Of a stretch of 41,176 nt of DNA, positions 17,865 through 27,974 are shown one piece after another. How positions within the stretch are numbered: position 1 is the stretch's first letter; every line of letters begins with the position of its first letter. The translations under genes were made by a program, and so were the position numbers. The notes under the pieces were generated by a model. The model did not search any database and was not told the origin of the DNA. It saw nothing but the letters and a program-made list of their open reading frames with translations. This DNA is from an uncultured Pluralibacter sp. GTDB taxonomy: Bacteria > Pseudomonadota > Gammaproteobacteria > Enterobacterales > Enterobacteriaceae. The DNA lies in contig NZ_CAJYMB010000001.1 of the NCBI RefSeq assembly GCF_913775985.1, forward strand, positions 1 through 41,176. The letters run 5' to 3'.

Positions 17865-18830
17865 CCGGACGGCCATTGACAGCAGCAGGCTCGCCGCAAG
17901 TGTGGCGCAGAATATCCATACCATATCCGCCAGCGGCCAGCGCTTAAGATCCAGCCCGCTGCTGCGCAGGGCGTGAATAATCAGCGCGTGAAATCCGTAG
18001 ATGCCAAGCGAGTATTGTGAGATCAGTCCCAGCCCCGGCAGTTCGCGTGCGTTCAGGGTGTTTTTCACCAGCGCCAGCAGCGAAACTGCGCAAATGAAAA
18101 CCGCTGGTCCGGCGTACAAATACCATGTATCGGCAAAATTGCCGCGCCACCGCAGCTCGTGCAGCGTCCCGCGGGAGATAACCCACACCGCAGCGGGAAA
18201 CAGCGCCGCGCAAAGCAATGTCACGCCTCTGTTGGCAGTATTCATCATGCCGATAGCCCGCCCCAGCAGGCCATAGAGCACATAATAAAAAGTGTCACCG
18301 TCGATATAGAGATTCACCGGCAGCCACGCGACGCCGCCCATTTTTAGCGGGACGGTGTTGGGATTTGCCACTATTCCCAGCACGACCATTAGCCCCAGCA
18401 GCATTCGGCCGCTGACGCTTTTCACCTGCACCAGCGGCGAGAGCAGATAAATGACGAAAATCGCAAAGAAGAACCACAGGTGGTAAAACACCGGCTTGTG
18501 CAGCAGGTTCTTCAACACGCCTGCCGGGCCAATTGAGGTAAAAAGCGCGATATAGCCCAGCGCTACTGCGCTGTAAAAGAGCAGGCACAGCGCAAGGCGC
18601 AGAAAATGGCGCGGTCGGGCGCTACGCTCGCCGAAGAACAGGAAGCCGGAGATCATAAAAAACAGCGGCACGCTCACCCGGGAGGCGGAGTTCAGCAGGT
18701 TAGCGATGCTCCAGTCCGTCATGCTGATGCTGTGGGGGTTAGTCACATACCAGGTCGTAGTGTGGATCATCACCACCATCAAACAGGCAATTCCCCGCAG
18801 GTTGGTTATCCAGTGAATCTTTCCCGGCAT
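17835..18830 (-). CDS. wecH: O-acetyltransferase WecH (enterobacterial common antigen)
   Basis: The 331-residue membrane protein matches E. coli WecH (YiaH) in length and almost throughout: [20 protein letters not shown] at residues 10-29, [54 protein letters not shown]. It is an acyltransferase-3 family protein with about ten membrane spans. The N-terminal His in the RG...MIHTTT region is the conserved catalytic/acyl-handling residue of the family. It O-acetylates N-acetylglucosamine residues of enterobacterial common antigen. It is convergent with the regulator remnant and divergent from ysaB, the same arrangement as in E. coli. Confidence 0.96.
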   Translation of the reverse strand: MPGKIHWITNLRGIACLMVVMIHTTTWYVTNPHSISMTDWSIANLLNSASRVSVPLFFMISGFLFFGERSARPRHFLRLALCLLFYSAVALGYIALFTSIGPAGVLKNLLHKPVFYHLWFFFAIFVIYLLSPLVQVKSVSGRMLLGLMVVLGIVANPNTVPLKMGGVAWLPVNLYIDGDTFYYVLYGLLGRAIGMMNTANRGVTLLCAALFPAAVWVISRGTLHELRWRGNFADTWYLYAGPAVFICAVSLLALVKNTLNARELPGLGLISQYSLGIYGFHALIIHALRSSGLDLKRWPLADMVWIFCATLAASLLLSMAVRLIDRRRLIS

Positions 18831-18992
18831 CGCTTCCTCGATAGTAAGAAAAAAAGTCTGACCCTAAATCCCCGCGACTATTCTTAGGGATAAGTCCGAT
18901 TTTGGCGGGATTAAATTGTTATAATGCGTGCCGTTTCGCAAAATAGTGCCCATATCTATGCAGTAACCGTTCCATGAACAGGTCCGTTCCCG

Positions 18993-19298
18993 ATGATGTC
19001 AAAGTTATTATTACCTGCGCTGGTAATCACCTTGCTTGCCGGTTGCAGTTCCCCCGAAGGCACCTCCCGCCGCGGCGCTGAGCGGGCTAAAGTCGATCCG
19101 GCGCAGTCTCTCAATATGGAGCAGTTGTGCAAAGGTCAGGCCGCGCGGCGTTACAACACCGGGTCGCAGAAGATAGACGTAACGCGCTTCGAACAGTTTC
19201 AGGGAAGCTACGAACTGCAGGGGGCCACGGCGCGAAAAGAGAGCTTTGTGTGCTCATTTGATGCCGAAGGGCAGTTTTTACATCTGTCGATGCGCTAA
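18993..19298 (+). CDS. ysaB: YsaB family lipoprotein
   Basis: A 101-residue protein with a lipoprotein signal (LVITLLAGC, lipidated Cys at about 18) and the conserved YsaB body: KVDPAQSLNMEQLCKGQAA, RRYNTGSQKIDVTRFEQFQG, FVCSFDAEGQFLHLSMR. E. coli YsaB is 99 residues and also sits just upstream of glyQ. The function is unknown; two conserved Cys residues in the mature part may form a disulfide. ATG at 18993 or 18996 are both possible starts. A TATAAT at 18920-18925 is a candidate -10. Confidence 0.93.
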   Translation: MMSKLLLPALVITLLAGCSSPEGTSRRGAERAKVDPAQSLNMEQLCKGQAARRYNTGSQKIDVTRFEQFQGSYELQGATARKESFVCSFDAEGQFLHLSMR

Positions 19299-19434
19299 CC
19301 GCAGCCGGAACGTGCGTGCAGACGCGCATTTCCCCAATTTTCCTGAAACAATTTCCTTTCATACTGTATATCCTGCACTCAGCGGGTATACTGGTCGCTT
19401 CCTATAAATCCACACGTATCCAGCACGAAATAAT

Positions 19435-20346
19435 ATGCAAAAGTTTGATACCAGGACCTTCCAGGGCCTGATCCTGACCTTACAGGATTACTGGGCTCGT
19501 CAGGGCTGCACCATCGTTCAACCACTGGACATGGAAGTCGGCGCCGGCACCTCTCATCCAATGACCAGCCTGCGCGCGCTCGGCCCGGAGCCGATGGCGA
19601 CCGCTTACGTACAGCCATCCCGCCGTCCGACCGACGGCCGCTACGGTGAAAACCCGAACCGTCTCCAGCACTACTATCAGTTCCAGGTTGTGATTAAACC
19701 GTCGCCGGAAAACATGCAGGAGCTGTATCTCGGCTCCCTGAAAGAGCTGGGCCTGGATCCGACCATTCACGATATCCGCTTCGTTGAAGATAACTGGGAA
19801 AACCCGACGCTGGGCGCCTGGGGTCTCGGCTGGGAAGTGTGGCTGAACGGGATGGAAGTAACCCAGTTCACCTATTTCCAGCAGGTTGGCGGCCTCGAAT
19901 GCAAGCCGGTCACAGGGGAAATCACTTACGGCCTGGAGCGCCTTGCCATGTATATCCAGGGCGTGGACAGCGTCTACGATCTGGTCTGGAGCGACGGCCC
20001 GCTGGGTAAAACCACCTACGGCGACGTGTTCCATCAGAACGAAGTGGAGCAATCCACCTACAACTTTGAATATGCCGACGTGGACTTCCTCTTTACCTGC
20101 TTCGAGCACTATGAGAAAGAAGCCCAGCAGCTGCTGGCGCTGGAAACCCCGCTGCCGCTGCCTGCCTACGAGCGTATCCTCAAGGCCGCCCACAGCTTCA
20201 ACCTGCTGGATGCGCGTAAAGCCATCTCCGTCACCGAGCGCCAGCGCTATATTCTGCGCATTCGCACGCTGACCAAAGCAGTGGCGGAAGCCTACTACGC
20301 TTCCCGCGAAGCCCTCGGCTTCCCGATGTGCAACAAGATCAAATAA
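19435..20346 (+). CDS. glyQ: Glycyl-tRNA synthetase alpha subunit
   Basis: The 303-residue class II catalytic subunit charges tRNA-Gly with glycine, working as an alpha2beta2 enzyme with GlyS in the cytosol. The sequence is near-identical to E. coli Gly[21 protein letters not shown] at the N-terminus, [40 protein letters not shown], then [20 protein letters not shown] and [20 protein letters not shown], which carry class II motifs. It ends nine bases before glyS and the two are co-transcribed. A TATACT at 19387-19392 may be the -10 of a glyQS promoter, but the -35 is unclear. Confidence 0.99.
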   Translation: MQKFDTRTFQGLILTLQDYWARQGCTIVQPLDMEVGAGTSHPMTSLRALGPEPMATAYVQPSRRPTDGRYGENPNRLQHYYQFQVVIKPSPENMQELYLGSLKELGLDPTIHDIRFVEDNWENPTLGAWGLGWEVWLNGMEVTQFTYFQQVGGLECKPVTGEITYGLERLAMYIQGVDSVYDLVWSDGPLGKTTYGDVFHQNEVEQSTYNFEYADVDFLFTCFEHYEKEAQQLLALETPLPLPAYERILKAAHSFNLLDARKAISVTERQRYILRIRTLTKAVAEAYYASREALGFPMCNKIK

Positions 20347-20355
20347 GAGGCGGCC

Positions 20356-22425
20356 ATGTCTGAGAAAACTTTCCTGGTGGAGATCGGCACCGAAGAGCTG
20401 CCACCAAAAGCCCTGCGCAGCCTGGCGGAATCCTTTGCCGCCAACTTTACTGCGGAACTTGATAACGCGGGCCTGTCCCACGGCAATGTTGAGTGGTTTG
20501 CCGCTCCGCGCCGCCTGGCGCTGAAAGTGGCTAGTCTTGCTGAATCCCAGCCGGATCGCGAAGTTGAAAAACGCGGCCCTGCGGTTTCCGCGGCCTTTGA
20601 CGCCAGCGGTCAGCCGACCAAAGCGGCGGAAGGCTGGGCGCGCGGCTGCGGCATTACTGTCGATCAGGCCGAGCGGATGGTCACTGATAAAGGCGAATGG
20701 CTGCTCTATCGCGCCAACGTGAAAGGCGAAAGCGCGCAGGCGCTGCTGCCTAACATGGTGTCACACGCGCTGTCGAAGCTGCCTATTCCGAAACTGATGC
20801 GCTGGGGCGCGTCAGACGTTCAGTTCGTGCGCCCGGTACACACCGTGACGCTGCTGCTGGGCGAGACCGTCATTCCGGCAACGATCCTCGGCATTCAGTC
20901 CGACCGCGTGATCCGCGGCCACCGCTTTATGGGCGAGCCCGAATTCACCATCGACAGCGCCGATCAGTATCCGCAGATCCTGCTGGAGCGCGGCAAAGTC
21001 GTTGCCGATTACGAAGCGCGTAAAGCGATGATCAAGGCCGGTGCTGAAGAAGCCGCCAGCAAGATTGGCGGCCGGGCTGATCTGATCGAAAGCCTGCTGG
21101 AAGAAGTGACCTCGCTGGTGGAGTGGCCGGTAGTGCTGACGGCGAAATTCGAAGAGAAGTTCCTCGCCGTGCCGTCTGAAGCTCTGGTTTACACCATGAA
21201 AGGCGACCAGAAATACTTCCCGGTGTACTCCTCAGAAGGCAAGCTGCTGCCAAACTTCATCTTTGTCGCCAATATCGAGTCGAAAGATCCGCAGCAGATT
21301 ATTGCCGGTAACGAAAAAGTGGTGCGTCCGCGCCTGGCCGATGCCGAGTTCTTCTTCAATACCGACCGTAAAAAGCGCCTGGAAGACTTCCTTCCGCGCC
21401 TGGATACGGTTCTGTTCCAGCAGCAGCTGGGCACGCTGCGCGACAAGACCGATCGTATCGAAGCGCTGGCGGGCTGGATTGCCGGCCAGATTGGTGCCGA
21501 CGTTAATCACGCCACCCGCGCGGGCCTGCTCTCCAAGTGCGACCTGATGACCAATATGGTCTTCGAATTTACCGACACTCAGGGCGTCATGGGCATGCAC
21601 TACGCGCGCCACGACGGTGAGGCAGAAGATGTCGCCGTCGCGCTGAACGAACAGTATCAGCCGCGCTTTGCCGGCGATGCGCTGCCGTCGAGCCTGGTCT
21701 CCTGCGCAGTGGCGATTGCTGACAAGATGGATACCCTTGCCGGTATCTTCGGCATTGGCCAGCATCCGAAAGGCGATAAAGACCCATTCGCACTGCGCCG
21801 CGCCGCGCTGGGCGTGCTGCGTATTATCGTTGAGAAGAACCTGAATCTCGATCTGCAAACGCTGACGGAAGAAGCCGTCCGCCTGTACGGCGAGAAGCTG
21901 ACTAACGCCCGCGTGGTGGATGACGTTATCGACTTTATGCTTGGCCGCTTCCGCGCCTGGTATCAGGACGAAGGTTACGCCGTGGATACCATTCAGGCGG
22001 TGCTGGCGCGTCGCCCAACGCGTCCGGCAGATTTCGATGCCCGCATGAAGGCGGTATCGCACTTCCGTACTCTGGATGAAGCCGCGGCGCTGGCTGCGGC
22101 CAACAAGCGTGTGTCGAACATCCTGGCGAAGTCCAGCGAGACGCTGAACGACGCTATTCGCGCCTCGGTACTGAAAGAAGATGCGGAAATCCGCCTGGCG
22201 ACCCAGCTGGTGGTGCTGAACGATAGCCTTAAATCGGTGTTTGCCGAGGGACGCTATCAGGAAGCGCTGAGCGAGCTGGCCGCCCTGCGCGAGCCGGTGG
22301 ATCAGTTCTTCGAAAGCGTGATGGTTAATGTGGAAGACAGCGAAGTACGCATTAACCGCCTGACGCTGCTCAACCAGCTGCGCGAGCTGTTCCTGCAGGT
22401 TGCTGATATTTCTCTGCTGCAGTAA
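20356..22425 (+). CDS. glyS: Glycyl-tRNA synthetase beta subunit
   Basis: The 689-residue tRNA-binding subunit has the same length as the E. coli protein. It opens with [20 protein letters not shown] and contains an HD-like region ([24 protein letters not shown]) and a C-terminal anticodon-binding DALR-type helical domain. It follows glyQ with a GAGGCGG ribosome-binding stretch before the ATG. It binds tRNA-Gly and is required for aminoacylation by GlyQ. A strong terminator follows. Confidence 0.99.
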   Translation: MSEKTFLVEIGTEELPPKALRSLAESFAANFTAELDNAGLSHGNVEWFAAPRRLALKVASLAESQPDREVEKRGPAVSAAFDASGQPTKAAEGWARGCGITVDQAERMVTDKGEWLLYRANVKGESAQALLPNMVSHALSKLPIPKLMRWGASDVQFVRPVHTVTLLLGETVIPATILGIQSDRVIRGHRFMGEPEFTIDSADQYPQILLERGKVVADYEARKAMIKAGAEEAASKIGGRADLIESLLEEVTSLVEWPVVLTAKFEEKFLAVPSEALVYTMKGDQKYFPVYSSEGKLLPNFIFVANIESKDPQQIIAGNEKVVRPRLADAEFFFNTDRKKRLEDFLPRLDTVLFQQQLGTLRDKTDRIEALAGWIAGQIGADVNHATRAGLLSKCDLMTNMVFEFTDTQGVMGMHYARHDGEAEDVAVALNEQYQPRFAGDALPSSLVSCAVAIADKMDTLAGIFGIGQHPKGDKDPFALRRAALGVLRIIVEKNLNLDLQTLTEEAVRLYGEKLTNARVVDDVIDFMLGRFRAWYQDEGYAVDTIQAVLARRPTRPADFDARMKAVSHFRTLDEAAALAAANKRVSNILAKSSETLNDAIRASVLKEDAEIRLATQLVVLNDSLKSVFAEGRYQEALSELAALREPVDQFFESVMVNVEDSEVRINRLTLLNQLRELFLQVADISLLQ

Positions 22426-22438
22426 TTCTCTCCAGCGC

Positions 22439-22467
22439 AAAACGGCCTCTTTCGGGAGGCCGTTTTC
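22439..22467 (+). terminator. Intrinsic terminator of glyQS
   Basis: An 11-bp perfect stem (AAAACGGCCTC / GAGGCCGTTTT) with a 6-base TTTCGG loop is followed by CATTTCTTT. It sits 14 bases after the glyS stop and may also work for yiaG on the other strand. Confidence 0.9.
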
Positions 22468-22494
22468 ATTTCTTTCTGTCAATCAACATGCGGG

Positions 22495-22782
22495 TTACGC
22501 GATTCGCTTTATCTCAGCCGAACTGGCATGAATCAGCTTCATCAGCTGCAGATCGCCGGCCGACGGCTTTTCACGTCGGGACTGCCACTCGCGAACCATT
22601 GATGTGCTAACGCCCATCGCCCAGGCGAACTCGTCTGCCTGCAGGCCTGAGTCGTGAAGCAGCCGCTCGAATTCGGTAAATGCGGTCGGTTTTTGTATCA
22701 GGGTAACGGCCTGTAAATCGTTTTTAAAAACAATCTGCTCAAGGCTGGCGAGCAATTCCTGCATCGGATCCTTATAGTTCAT
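22495..22782 (-). CDS. yiaG: YiaG, HTH-type putative transcriptional regulator
   Basis: A 95-residue protein matching E. coli YiaG (96 residues): YKDPMQELLASLEQIVFK at the N-terminus, then a Cro/C1-type helix-turn-helix (LQADEFAWAMGVSTSMVREW) and QSRREKPSAGDLQLMKLI. It resembles the antitoxin side of HigBA/MqsRA-type modules, but there is no toxin gene beside it. AGGAG lies six bases before the ATG. In E. coli yiaG is followed by cspA and hokA before glyS; here it abuts the glyS terminator directly. Targets are unknown. Confidence 0.93.
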   Translation of the reverse strand: MNYKDPMQELLASLEQIVFKNDLQAVTLIQKPTAFTEFERLLHDSGLQADEFAWAMGVSTSMVREWQSRREKPSAGDLQLMKLIHASSAEIKRIA

Positions 22783-22993
22783 TGGAAACTCCTCTTTAAC
22801 CTGCTGCGAGATCGTGCAGCAAGGTCCTTAAGCATAGACAGTAAAAAGCGGTAGGGGATTTTGCAGCGCGGATTTCAGGCCAGTTGCAGGCAATAACGGC
22901 GATGGAAAAGAAGTAAGCAGTAACTAACCTGCTGATATTGATAGCCCCTCAGTTGGAGGCCGCCTTTTGTAAATCGTCAGTAAATATTCGGTT

Positions 22994-23026
22994 AAGGGCA
23001 AGCGCGGGCCTGCGCTTGCCCTTTTG
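22994..23026 (-). terminator. Terminator hairpin downstream of the AAHS-type transporter gene
   Basis: A perfect 12-bp stem (AAGGGCAAGCGC / GCGCTTGCCCTT) with a 6-base loop lies just past the transporter stop. The better T run (CTTTTGAAT) is on the + strand, so it may work in both directions. The 22783-22993 gap upstream of yiaG otherwise shows only its promoter region and no further gene. Confidence 0.7.
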
Positions 23027-23028
23027 AA

Positions 23029-24384
23029 TCAGGCTTTCTGTACGCTGCCGGCGGTGGATGCTGCCAGCTGCTGCCTGCGGGCCGCCGCTGATTTCACCAG
23101 CAGCGCGCCGGCAGAGAGCAGCGCCGGGATTGCCAGCAGGGTGAAAATGGTCTGGAAGGCGAGCTCGGCCTGCATCAGGAAGACGCCGCTAAATGCTCCC
23201 AAAATACCGCCGAAGCGGCCAATACCCAGCATCCAGGCCACGCCGGTGGCGCGGCCCTGAGTTGGATAGAAACCTGCCGCTAGCGCGGGCATCGACGACT
23301 GGGCGCCGTTCATAATGCTGCCGGCGATAAAGACCATCACGCCCATCAGCAGCAGGCTGTGGGTGGAGAAGCCCACCAGACACACGAAAATACCGGTCAG
23401 CAGCCAGCCGGCGGCGACGACCTTGTCGGCATTAAATTTGTCCATCAGCGCACCCAGCACCAGCACGCCGATGCCGCCGCCCAGCGGGAAGAGAGCAGTA
23501 ATGATTGATGCCTGGCTCAGGGTCGCGCCGGTTTCGCGGATCAGCAGCGGCAGCCAGCTGGTCAGCAAATAGAAAATGAGTAGCCCCATAAAATAGGTGA
23601 AGCACAGCATTACCGTCCCGAGCGCGTAGCGGGGTGAAAAGATAACGCCGATAGCCGACTTGTGCTCGGCGGCGCCGGCTTCGTGCAGGACAAAACGCGT
23701 GCCGGGCTCCACCGGGGCGATGCGGCGCAGGATCTGCGCAATCTGCTGCTGCGGACGGTTTTTAGCCACCATATAGCGCACGGATTCCGGCAGCAGGAAT
23801 ATCAGTACAATGGCCAGCAGCAGCGGCATCACGCCGCCGAGGATCAGCACGCTCTGCCAGCCGTAATGGGGGATCGCCCACGCGGAGATAAAACCGCCGA
23901 GCGACGAGCCCATCGGAAAACCGACAAACATCAGGTTAACCATCAGCGCCCGGCGCCGTTCGGGAGCGTATTCGCTCATCAAGGTTGCGGCATTGGGCAT
24001 TGCCGCACCGAGCCCGAGGCCGGTAAGAAAGCGCAGCAGCGCCAGCTGGTTAAGGCTGGTGGCCGCGGCGGTCAGCAGGCTAAAACCGCCAAAAACCACA
24101 ATCGACAGGATCAGCACCTTTTTACGGCCCACGCGGTCCGCCAGCGGGCCGGCGACCAGCGCACCCACCGCCAGCCCAACCAGCGCCGCGCTCATCACCG
24201 GCCCAAGGTCGGATTTCTGCACGCCCCATTCCTGCACCAGATCGGAGGCAATAAAGCCGATGATAGCGGTGTCAAAACCGTCCATTGCGACCGTAATAAA
24301 GCACAGGGCGAGGATCATCCACTGGTAGCGCGTGAAGGGGCGATCGTTGATGAATGCCTGAATGTCAGCTGTTTTGTGTGTCAT
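23029..24384 (-). CDS. MFS transporter, aromatic acid:H+ symporter (AAHS) type
   Basis: The 451-residue protein has 12 predicted membrane spans. The AAHS hallmark DGFDTAIIGF lies in the first span (about residues 35-45). The MFS loop 2-3 motif GPLADRVGRKKVL is near 80, and the family-typical RRRALMVNLMFVGFPMGSSL and LPESVRYMV follow. Relatives are PcaK, BenK, VanK and MucK, which import benzoate-type or protocatechuate-type acids. No ring-cleavage or other catabolic gene is adjacent, so the substrate cannot be named. The ATG has GGAG eight bases upstream. It replaces cspA in the E. coli order (yiaF-yiaG-cspA-glyS), so it is an accessory insertion. Confidence 0.88.
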   Translation of the reverse strand: MTHKTADIQAFINDRPFTRYQWMILALCFITVAMDGFDTAIIGFIASDLVQEWGVQKSDLGPVMSAALVGLAVGALVAGPLADRVGRKKVLILSIVVFGGFSLLTAAATSLNQLALLRFLTGLGLGAAMPNAATLMSEYAPERRRALMVNLMFVGFPMGSSLGGFISAWAIPHYGWQSVLILGGVMPLLLAIVLIFLLPESVRYMVAKNRPQQQIAQILRRIAPVEPGTRFVLHEAGAAEHKSAIGVIFSPRYALGTVMLCFTYFMGLLIFYLLTSWLPLLIRETGATLSQASIITALFPLGGGIGVLVLGALMDKFNADKVVAAGWLLTGIFVCLVGFSTHSLLLMGVMVFIAGSIMNGAQSSMPALAAGFYPTQGRATGVAWMLGIGRFGGILGAFSGVFLMQAELAFQTIFTLLAIPALLSAGALLVKSAAARRQQLAASTAGSVQKA

Positions 24385-24770
24385 ATCGCGATCTCCGGGG
24401 AGTAAAAATGTGCGATTACCGAACGAATCACCGTTAATCGTCCATTAAAGCTAACCTCCCGTCGTCCTGTCGCCAATCAGCCCGCCGCCGGAAGCGTGCG
24501 ATAATCGTTCCTGCCGCGAGTCTGGCGGCCGTATCTCAATATAAAAAAGCGAATTATCAGGGAATTAACGCTCAAACTGCCTCCGGCGCGACAGGTTGGA
24601 ACTGTGATGAAAGTAACAAATCATTAACAATGCGCTACTGGCCAGCGGCGGTGATTTTTTGTGGGGGCGAGGCCCTGAAAGGCTATCCTGCGCGCCTCAG
24701 CTGGACTATCCTTGTCAGCGTCCGGCACGCGTGTGCCGTTTTGCGCTTTTATGGCTGAAGGAGTTTGAAA
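24385..24770. other. Divergent intergenic region between the AAHS transporter and yiaF
   Basis: About 385 bases hold the two divergent promoters but no gene. Just upstream of yiaF, a hairpin at 24723-24738 (CGGCAC / GTGCCG with a GCGT loop) is followed by TTTTGCGCTTTT, which looks like an intrinsic terminator or attenuator inside the yiaF leader. Its T run ends about 20 bases before the yiaF ATG. I see no clear operator for the transporter gene. Confidence 0.4.
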
Positions 24771-25481
24771 ATGGCGACAGGAAAGTCCTGGTCTCGCTGG
24801 TTTGCGCCTGTTGCGGCGCTGTTAATGGTGGTTAGCCTGAGCGGCTGTTTTGATAAAGAAGGCGATCAGCGCAAGGCGTTTGTCGACTTTTTGCAGAATA
24901 CCGTGATGCGTAGCGGCGAGCGTCTGCCGACGCTGACCAGCGATCAGAAAAAACAGTTCGGACCGCTGGTCTCTGATTATGCGGTGCTGTACGGCTATTC
25001 ACAGCAGGTCAATCAGGCAATGGATGCCGGCCTGCGCCCGGTGGTGGACAGCGTGAACGCGATCCGCGTTCCTCAGGATTATCTGACCCAGCGTGAACCG
25101 CTGCGCCAGGCTAACGGCGCGCTCGGCGTGCTGAGCCAGCAGCTGGATAATGCGAAGATGCAGGCGGACGCGGCCCACGCGGCGCTGAAGCAAAACGACG
25201 AGCTGAAGCCGGTATTTGATAAAGCCTACGACAAAGTGGTAACGCAGCCAGCCAGCGCGCTGCAGCCGCTGATCCCGGCCGCGCAGGTCTTTACCCAGCA
25301 GCTGGTTCAGGTGGGGGATTTCATTGCGCAGCAGAATACGCAGGTGAGCTTCTCGGCGAACGGCATTCAGTTCCCGACCTCGCAGCAGGCCAGCCAGTAC
25401 AATGCGCTGATTGGGCCTCTTGCGGCGCAGCATCAGGCGTTTAATCAGGCCTGGAGCGCTGCGGTTAACGCAACGCGTTAA
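24771..25481 (+). CDS. yiaF: YiaF, DUF3053 lipoprotein
   Basis: The 236-residue product has the length of E. coli YiaF and shares nearly all of it: ATGKSWSRWFAPVAALLMVV then SLSGC lipobox (Cys at 27), FLQNTVMRSGERLPTLTSDQ, YGYSQQVNQAMDAGLRPVVD, NGIQFPTSQQASQYNALI. It is probably attached to a membrane by its lipid, facing the periplasm, with a mostly helical body. The function is unknown. The ATG at 24771 is chosen for its AAGGAG seven bases upstream. It is convergent with ghrB, as in E. coli. Confidence 0.96.
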   Translation: MATGKSWSRWFAPVAALLMVVSLSGCFDKEGDQRKAFVDFLQNTVMRSGERLPTLTSDQKKQFGPLVSDYAVLYGYSQQVNQAMDAGLRPVVDSVNAIRVPQDYLTQREPLRQANGALGVLSQQLDNAKMQADAAHAALKQNDELKPVFDKAYDKVVTQPASALQPLIPAAQVFTQQLVQVGDFIAQQNTQVSFSANGIQFPTSQQASQYNALIGPLAAQHQAFNQAWSAAVNATR

Positions 25482-25483
25482 AA

Positions 25484-25523
25484 CTTAAAAGCCGGGCGGC
25501 AACAGCTGTTGCCTGTCCCGGCT
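25484..25523 (-). terminator. Terminator of the kgu/ghrB operon
   Basis: On the minus strand, AGCCGGG pairs with CCCGGCT around an inner 16-base palindrome (GGCAACAGCTGTTGCC, 25498-25513), followed by TTTTAAGTTTT. It lies between the convergent ends of ghrB and yiaF and serves ghrB better than yiaF. Confidence 0.75.
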
Positions 25524-25551
25524 GATACATGCCCGACATTCGCTCAGGCTG

Positions 25552-26529
25552 TTATCCCTGCTTTACCTGCGGATTCACGCAGTTCTTCTCTACGTTCCCT
25601 TCCAGCGCATCCCGCAAATTATCCACTGCTGTGGCCGCCATGTTGTAACGCGTTTCATGGGTAGCGGAACCGATATGCGGCAGCGCCACCACGTTCGGCA
25701 ACGTCAGCAGCGGCGACGACTGCGGCAGCGGCTCCTGCTCGAACACGTCCAGCCCGGCGGCGTGGATCTCGCCATCTTTCAGTGCAGCAATCAGCGCAGC
25801 TTCGTCTACTACCGGACCGCGCCCGGCATTAATGAAGATGGCGGAGGATTTCATCTTTTTGAACTGCGCCGTGCCGAACATGTGGCGGGTTTCGTCCGTC
25901 AGCGGCAGGATCAGGCAGACGAAATCAGACTCCTGCAGCAGCGTATCGAGGTCGCAGTAGCGGGCGTTGAAACGCGCTTCGGCCTCTTTGTGATGATGAC
26001 GAGCGTTATACAGCACCGGCATACCGAAGCCGGCGTGGGCGCGCTGGGCCAGCGCCATGCCGATGCGGCCCATGCCGACGATACCGATGGTTTTATGATG
26101 CACGTCAATGCCAAACCAGTCCGGGCCGATGCTTTTTTTCCACTCGCCGGCCTTCACGCGATCGGCAACTTCCACCACCCGGCGCGCGGTGCTCAGCACC
26201 AGCGCCATCAGCGTGTCGGCGACGGTCTCGGTCAGCACCGTCGGGGTGTGCATCAGCAGAATGTGGCGGGCGTTGAGGGCATCAACGTCGAAGTTGTCAT
26301 AGCCCACGGACACCGTAGAAGTGACACGCAGCGCCGGCATTTTTTCCAGCAGCGCGGCATCGACTTTGCCGCCCGCGCCGAGCAGGCCCACCGCCTGCTT
26401 AAAGGCGTCAGCGTGCTGGGCGACGGTTTCGGGACTCAGGTTAGGGACCCGCGTCACTGAGAAATGGGCGTCGAGACGCTGCTCAAGATCGTCGGGTAAT
26501 TTTTTATACAGAATGACGGACGGCTTCAT
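25552..26529 (-). CDS. ghrB: 2-ketoaldonate reductase GhrB / KguD
   Basis: The 325-residue D-2-hydroxyacid dehydrogenase matches E. coli GhrB (324): [41 protein letters not shown](P)-binding [18 protein letters not shown], catalytic Arg in [11 protein letters not shown], Glu in [10 protein letters not shown] and His in [13 protein letters not shown]. GhrB reduces glyoxylate, hydroxypyruvate and 2-ketogluconate with NADPH. Here it ends an operon behind kguE, kguK and kguT, the position that Pseudomonas kguD (2-keto-6-phosphogluconate reductase) occupies. It therefore likely converts 2-keto-6-phosphogluconate to 6-phosphogluconate. Whether it acts on the phosphorylated or free acid cannot be read from the sequence. 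It starts 22 bases after the kguT stop. Confidence 0.95.
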   Translation of the reverse strand: MKPSVILYKKLPDDLEQRLDAHFSVTRVPNLSPETVAQHADAFKQAVGLLGAGGKVDAALLEKMPALRVTSTVSVGYDNFDVDALNARHILLMHTPTVLTETVADTLMALVLSTARRVVEVADRVKAGEWKKSIGPDWFGIDVHHKTIGIVGMGRIGMALAQRAHAGFGMPVLYNARHHHKEAEARFNARYCDLDTLLQESDFVCLILPLTDETRHMFGTAQFKKMKSSAIFINAGRGPVVDEAALIAALKDGEIHAAGLDVFEQEPLPQSSPLLTLPNVVALPHIGSATHETRYNMAATAVDNLRDALEGNVEKNCVNPQVKQG

Positions 26530-26551
26530 CTTTTTCCTCCGTAAATTAAAC

Positions 26552-27832
26552 TCAGGCGTGGCGCGCCCCGGCAGGTACCTGCTGGGCTTTCGCTGGTTTG
26601 ACTATCAGAGTTAGCCATACCGAAACGAAAAGCGCTACTCCCATAAAAATGTATGACGCGGACGGGCTGCCGGTAGCGCCGTTGAGATAGCCGACAAACC
26701 ACGAGCCGAAGAACGAGCCCAGGGCGCCCATGCTGTTGATCAGCGCCATTGCGCCGCCGGCCACGTTGCGGGGCAGCATTTCCGGAATGATGGCGAAAAA
26801 CGGACCGTACGGCGCGTACATTGCCGCGCCGGCCACTACCAGCAGGGTATAAGAGATCCAGAAATGATCTGCGCCGACCGCCCAGGAGCCAATAAATGCC
26901 AGCCCGCCAATCAGCAGCAGCGGCCAGACGAACAGCTTGCGGTTGTGCATTTTGTCTGACGCCCACGACACCACAATCATCGCGATAGTGGCCGCCAGAT
27001 AGGGAACGGACGACAGCCAGCCAACTTCGACCATGCCGAAATGTTCGCTGCTGCCGCGAATAATAGACGGCAGCCACAGGACGAAACCGTAAACGCCGAT
27101 ACTCCACGCGAAATACTGGATGCAGAGCAGGATAACGTTGCGAGAGCGGAAGGCTTCGCCGTAGTTGCGTACGGCTTTAATGCCCTGCTGCTCGCGCTCG
27201 AGCTGCTGCTGCAGCGCCGACTTTTCGCTCTCCGACAGCCAGTTCGCCTGGGCCGGTTTGTCTTTGGCGATGAACCACCAGCAGAAGGCCCAGATAACCG
27301 CCGGGATACCTTCGAAGATAAACATTTCACGCCAGCCGAATGCCTGAATCAGGTAGCCGGACACCACCGACATCCATAGCACCGTCACCGGGTTGCCGAG
27401 GATCAAAAAGGTGTTAGCGCGGGAGCGCTCCGACTGGGTAAACCAGTTGCTGATATAGATAAGCATCGCCGGCATCACCGCGGCTTCAACCACCCCGAGA
27501 ATAAAGCGGATAGCGGCCAGCATCGGAATATTGTTCACTATGCCGGTCAGTGATGCGCAGCCGCCCCACAGAATCAGGCAGACAAAAATCAGTTTTTTAA
27601 CGCTGCGCCGCTCGGCATAAATCGCGCCGGGGATTTGAAAAAAGAAGTAGCCCAGGAAGAACAGGGCGCCCAGCAGGGAGGAGATCCCTTTGGTAATGCC
27701 GAGATCGTCATTAATCCCGGCCGCGGAAGCGAAGCTGAAGTTCGCGCGATCGAGGTATGCCAGGCTATAGGTGATAAACACCACCGGCATAATGTACCAC
27801 CAGCGTTTTAATGCATTGGTTGAACGGTTCAT
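26552..27832 (-). CDS. kguT: 2-ketogluconate MFS transporter KguT
   Basis: The 426-residue anion:cation symporter family protein has 12 spans ([20 protein letters not shown] in the first loop, [40 protein letters not shown]). The annotation rests on family type plus position between kguK and ghrB/kguD, exactly as in the kguE-kguK-kguT-kguD operon of Pseudomonas. It should import 2-ketogluconate. The ATG at 27832 is preferred (AGAGG about nine bases upstream, [12 protein letters not shown]); an in-frame codon at 27871 would add 13 poorly conserved residues. A 142-base gap with two hairpins separates it from kguK. Confidence 0.87.
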   Translation of the reverse strand: MNRSTNALKRWWYIMPVVFITYSLAYLDRANFSFASAAGINDDLGITKGISSLLGALFFLGYFFFQIPGAIYAERRSVKKLIFVCLILWGGCASLTGIVNNIPMLAAIRFILGVVEAAVMPAMLIYISNWFTQSERSRANTFLILGNPVTVLWMSVVSGYLIQAFGWREMFIFEGIPAVIWAFCWWFIAKDKPAQANWLSESEKSALQQQLEREQQGIKAVRNYGEAFRSRNVILLCIQYFAWSIGVYGFVLWLPSIIRGSSEHFGMVEVGWLSSVPYLAATIAMIVVSWASDKMHNRKLFVWPLLLIGGLAFIGSWAVGADHFWISYTLLVVAGAAMYAPYGPFFAIIPEMLPRNVAGGAMALINSMGALGSFFGSWFVGYLNGATGSPSASYIFMGVALFVSVWLTLIVKPAKAQQVPAGARHA

Positions 27833-27921
27833 AAGCAGACCTCTGCTATTGAGGGTGATGCCACCGCGCAAGTAGGTACAGGGTGGCGCGTTTTATCTTT
27901 CGTTATCTTTATTATTTTTCA

Positions 27922-27958
27922 GGTGCCGGGCACGCGCCGGCACCGTGGATCTTTCCAC
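27922..27958. other. Two adjacent intercistronic hairpins between kguK and kguT
   Basis: GGTGCCGG / CCGGCACC (27922-27944, 7-base loop) is directly followed by GTGGA / TCCAC (27945-27958, 4-base loop). Neither has a T run on the minus strand, so they look like RNA-processing or stability elements within the operon rather than terminators. Confidence 0.5.
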
Positions 27959-27974
27959 AGAGGCGGGGCGCGGA

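Noticed and set aside
19480..20481. 333-codon antisense frame across glyQ
   Set aside because: glyQ on the + strand is certain; the antisense product has no recognisable domain.
21232..22482. 416-codon antisense frame across glyS
   Set aside because: Shadow of glyS; the product is Gln/His/Arg-rich without known motifs.
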